Source: Amoebidium appalachense (lineage: Eukaryota; Ichthyosporea). From it: DNA of 64,000 bases. The stretch is from the NCBI GenBank assembly GCA_963693365.1, contig CAVNZM010000008.1:3844001-3908000 (forward strand), in the 5' to 3' direction. This document shows positions 60,483-64,000 of the stretch, piece by piece. The translations under genes were made by a program, and so were the position numbers. Position 1 is the first letter of the stretch; every line of letters begins with the position of its first letter. The notes below the pieces were generated by a model, which worked only from the letters and a program-made list of their open reading frames with translations, did no database searches and was not told the DNA's origin.

Positions 60483-61204
60483 CCAATCCTCATTAGCTCT
60501 CGTAACCTTCACCTTTGGCTTAACCCTTTATTCAACTGTATCAAAGTTCTTTCCCAAGAGCACAAGTCTAAATAGTGTTTGAACCAAAAAAAAGCACCTG
60601 GCACCATGATGTGAAGGTGGCTTAGTGTCTTAGACTTACTACAACAAAGGAAAGAGCTTTTTTTCATTATTGCAGTTTACCGTCCAATCATTCTCCCCCC
60701 CCCCCCCCCCCTCCCCCCCCCCCCCCTAGCTTTCCACTTTTCAGCAACTCCCCCCTCCCCCCTTTCGTCCCCCCTCCCCCCCCCCTCCCCCCTCCAAACA
60801 AAGAAAATGAAAAGCAAAAAAGAAAAACAAAGCAGAACAAAACTAAAACACATGTAGAGGTAGCTTGGGCAGAGCAGAATCCAAATGAGTTATGTATCTC
60901 ACAAGGATCCAATAATAAACCTTAGGAAGGTAAAAAACCGCTGGACTATCCACGCAACTGAAACGGCGAATGGGCACTACTGAGCGGGGTGTCCAGCTAT
61001 GTGCTCACGTACTACAACAAGACGGGCAGCCAGGCCGATACGGGATACCGGTGTGATATGACACCCCCGAAATTTCTGGGATATATTGACAGCACCTTTG
61101 GGCAGCTGGCAAAACACAACCTTATTGGTGATTGGCTTCGCCCGTCGGCACAGGTTCAGGGAAATTTATGGGAAGAGACCTGGCAGGAGTTAGATATCGG
61201 TGCT

Positions 61205-61241
<37 letters not shown>

Positions 61242-61834
61242 TCCTCCTCCCCTCCTCCCCCCTTCCCCCTCCCCCCCCCCCCCCCCCGCCCCCCGCCCCC
61301 ATCCCCTTCTCCCCTCTCCGCTTTCCCCTCTCCCCTCCCTCCCACCTCCCCCCTCTCCCCGTTAGAGTCACTGATAATTCCTAGAGGGGAACTAAGAGGG
61401 AAAGAGAGAAAGAGATAGCCCCAAAAAGAGCCTTATGGAGGGAAGCAGAAAGAAACCGCATCGGAGAGAAAATTGGGCAGACTCTGAGAGGCAGTCCGGG
61501 AGAGGGGGGGGGGGGGGGGGGGGTAAGGGGAGATCGTGAGAGAGGGGGGGAAGGGGGGAGAGGGGGGAAGGGGGGGAGGGTGAAGGAGAGGTGGCGGGAA
61601 ATAGTGAGAGGGAAAGGACAGCAGGGTAAGAGAAGTGGAAAGGTTGGAGAGCAAAAAATGGAAGTGAGCAAGGCAAGAGGACTATCACACGTGCACACGT
61701 AACCATAATTGCACACAAACAATTAAATACAGAGTCCAAACTTGAGCATTCATACACCCGCATCCGCCAACACTCACCTTTTGCGCACACGCAAAAGCCA
61801 ACCACATAGAGAAACATCAAAACTGAAACCCCCC

Positions 61835-61895
<61 letters not shown>

Positions 61896-62500
61896 CAGCC
61901 CAGCAGCACTTTGCCGACCATGAGATGTCCGATGAAAATTGAGGGGTTCGTTTAACCGATCTCGATGGACCCCCACCCGACCACCCGGACGTCGGAATAG
62001 GACCCCCTCCCAGCTACATGTCCATGTTTGCAGGATACGGCATGGTCATTTCTTCCGAAAGCGAAAATCCGGATATCTCGTGGGACGTGATATACACGGC
62101 CGCTAGCTGGGCCAAGCCATACCTGCGGGCAGCAAGTATATCCATGGATATGTCTCCCGCATATTATGCAACCGAATTATGGTAACCGTGGAACACCACA
62201 GAGCATCATCAGCTGATATTTTATGTTCGTCACCTCCCCCCTCCCCCCCCCCCCCCCTTCCTTCCCCCCCCCCTCCCCCCCCCCCTCCCCCCCCCCCCCC
62301 CCCCCCGACCCACCTCCACACACACACAAACATTCGCACACGAACAAAGACACACACAGGCACACGCACACATGAGGGAGCACAAACACCCACACACCCC
62401 TACACAGACACACTAGGAACCCCCCCCCCCCCCCCACACACACACACACACACCCTCACTTAACCCACCACCAATCTTTGCAACGAAACCATCCCCCCCC

Positions 62501-62556
<56 letters not shown>

Positions 62557-62716
62557 ACCAACCCCCACCCTCCCACACCCGCTCTCGCTGCATCCCATCC
62601 CAGAACCGACCATTCTCGGTCCCTCCCTCACAAACACACACAGACCACACACATCACCCACCTATCAGCCTCAAGTACACCTAGTCTTCAGGATATTTCT
62701 AGAATGGACTTTTTTT

Positions 62717-62718
<2 letters not shown>

Positions 62719-62811
<93 letters not shown>

Positions 62812-62825
62812 GGGGGGGGGGGGGG
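62719..62825. repeat. Poly-G tract, about 105 nt
   Basis: The longest homopolymer in the window: about 92 uninterrupted G after a T8 run, then G with a single A. Confidence 0.9.
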
Positions 62826-63663
62826 AGAGGGGAGGAGAGGGAGAGGGGGAGGGGGAGTTAGTATGGCAGTTTTTTCATATGTAAACCGTGATAAAATAAC
62901 CTACGGGAGAGATTGGCAGATAATGTTACAAAGTTCAAAGGGGAAAGTGGTGCATGCAAAGACCAAGTGATGTATACCTTCACCCACGTGCACATACAAA
63001 AGAATGCACGTGATAATGAGCCAATCACAGGGACCATACACGTTTGGAATTGTGCCGGACTACGCAATGGGACCCCCCCCATATCCGACCGAAATCAAGC
63101 AGGCACCATTAATGCGTCACATGCTTCGCTCAATGGTTGAGGAAAATGCTACCCCCAAACAGGCAAACCCCCCGTCCCCTTTCCCCCCTCTCTTCCCCAT
63201 CCTTGCCCCCTCTCCCCCTTCCCTCCCCCCCTTCTCCCTCCCCCTTCCCCCTCCCCCTTCCCTCCCTCTCTTCCCCTCCCCTCCCCCTCCCCTCCTCATC
63301 CAGCCCCGCCCGCTTTCATTCTCACCCTCACCCTCATCCCCTTTCCTGAGGGTCCTCCCCCCCCCCCCCCCCCCCCCCCTTCCCCCCCCCCCCCCCACCA
63401 CCACCACCACCACCACAATACACATTCCCTGTTGCCTCTGCTGGTGTGGAAAAAACCCGTGTGTTTACTTCTTCTTCTTTATGATGTTTACTATAATGAT
63501 AGGCTGGGACCGAATATCTTTTGTACATATTCTTTTGTACATTTCGAGTTTCTGAGGACACTTGAGGCAAAGGCCTACCATAAATCCCGGAACTTCTCTA
63601 ATTCAGTCCCCCCCCCCTCCAACCCTCCCTGCCCCTCCCTCCCCCCCCCCCCCTCCCCCTCCA

Positions 63664-63699
<36 letters not shown>

Positions 63700-63760
63700 C
63701 CCCGGCCACAACGTCAAATCCTTATGCCCTGTCCTGGCGACGGGGCTAATAATGTTTCCC

Positions 63761-63952
63761 TGCCCAATAATACCAGACCCCCCCCCCCCCCCCCCCCCCC
63801 TCCTCCTCCCCATTCCCACCCCCGAGCCTCCCCCTCCCTCCCCCCCCCCCCCCCCCCCCCCCCTCCCCTGCCCGCCCTTTCCCCCTCTTCCTTTGGCCCA
63901 CTTGTTCTCCAACTCCCCTTGCTCACCCACCCACCCATACACCTACACCCCG

Positions 63953-64000
<48 letters not shown>
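63761..64000. repeat. C-rich sequence and terminal (CA)n
   Basis: Poly-C runs at about 63778-63800 and 63841-63863 with C-rich spacers, then CG repeats and a (CA)n array that runs off the window end. No coding content is seen. Confidence 0.9.

Overview
This is intron-rich eukaryotic nuclear DNA. Real coding exons are short (19-500 nt), have GT..AG borders and keep phase across large introns. Introns and spacers are saturated with poly-C/poly-G runs and (TG)n, (CA)n, (GA)n and (CT)n microsatellites. Almost every long 'ORF' of Pro, His/Thr, Cys/Val or Arg/Glu repeats is only a translated repeat. I could not name the species. An LITAF protein, a CUEDC2-like protein, a trypsin fold, a fibronectin-III-like fold and a cyclic-nucleotide-binding/F-box/LRR fusion suggest a protist, for example a unicellular holozoan or an alga/alveolate with long introns.

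Layout. 899-11680 (+): 5'-truncated gene for a protein with a cyclic-nucleotide-binding domain, an F-box and leucine-rich repeats. 15059-16611 (-): secreted FN3-like plus ricin-B-like reading frame interrupted by in-frame stops and a poly-C frame change. 17.5-20.5 kb: microsatellites. 21181-21828 (-): intact LITAF-domain gene. 24044-30086 (+): complete 8-exon CUEDC2-like gene. 31492-50760 (+): complete MTR4-type exosome helicase gene, about 25 exons, about 1,076 residues. 53424-54610 (-): broken trypsin-like protease. 55281-55754 (-): possible two-exon gene. 56583-58337 (+): small three-exon gene with a possible PP1-docking motif. 58.7-63.8 kb (+): scattered pieces of what may be a solute-binding-like ectodomain, broken by stops and frame changes.

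The genes do not form an operon-like unit. MTR4 (nuclear RNA surveillance), CUEDC2-like and F-box proteins (ubiquitin system) and LITAF (endosomal membrane) are housekeeping or regulatory. The three broken reading frames are all extracellular types and lack the long introns of the intact genes.

Most interesting signals: (1) a dispersed, structured, SINE-like repeat of about 300 bp whose copies end in poly-C, with truncated copies in introns, all on the + strand; (2) two further repeat families, one ending in poly-C and one in poly-T; (3) microsatellite polarity at splice sites, with (TG)n/G next to donors and (CA)n/C next to acceptors; (4) recurrent in-frame TGA/TAA codons in otherwise coherent domains of the secreted-type loci; (5) the cNBD-F-box-LRR fusion.
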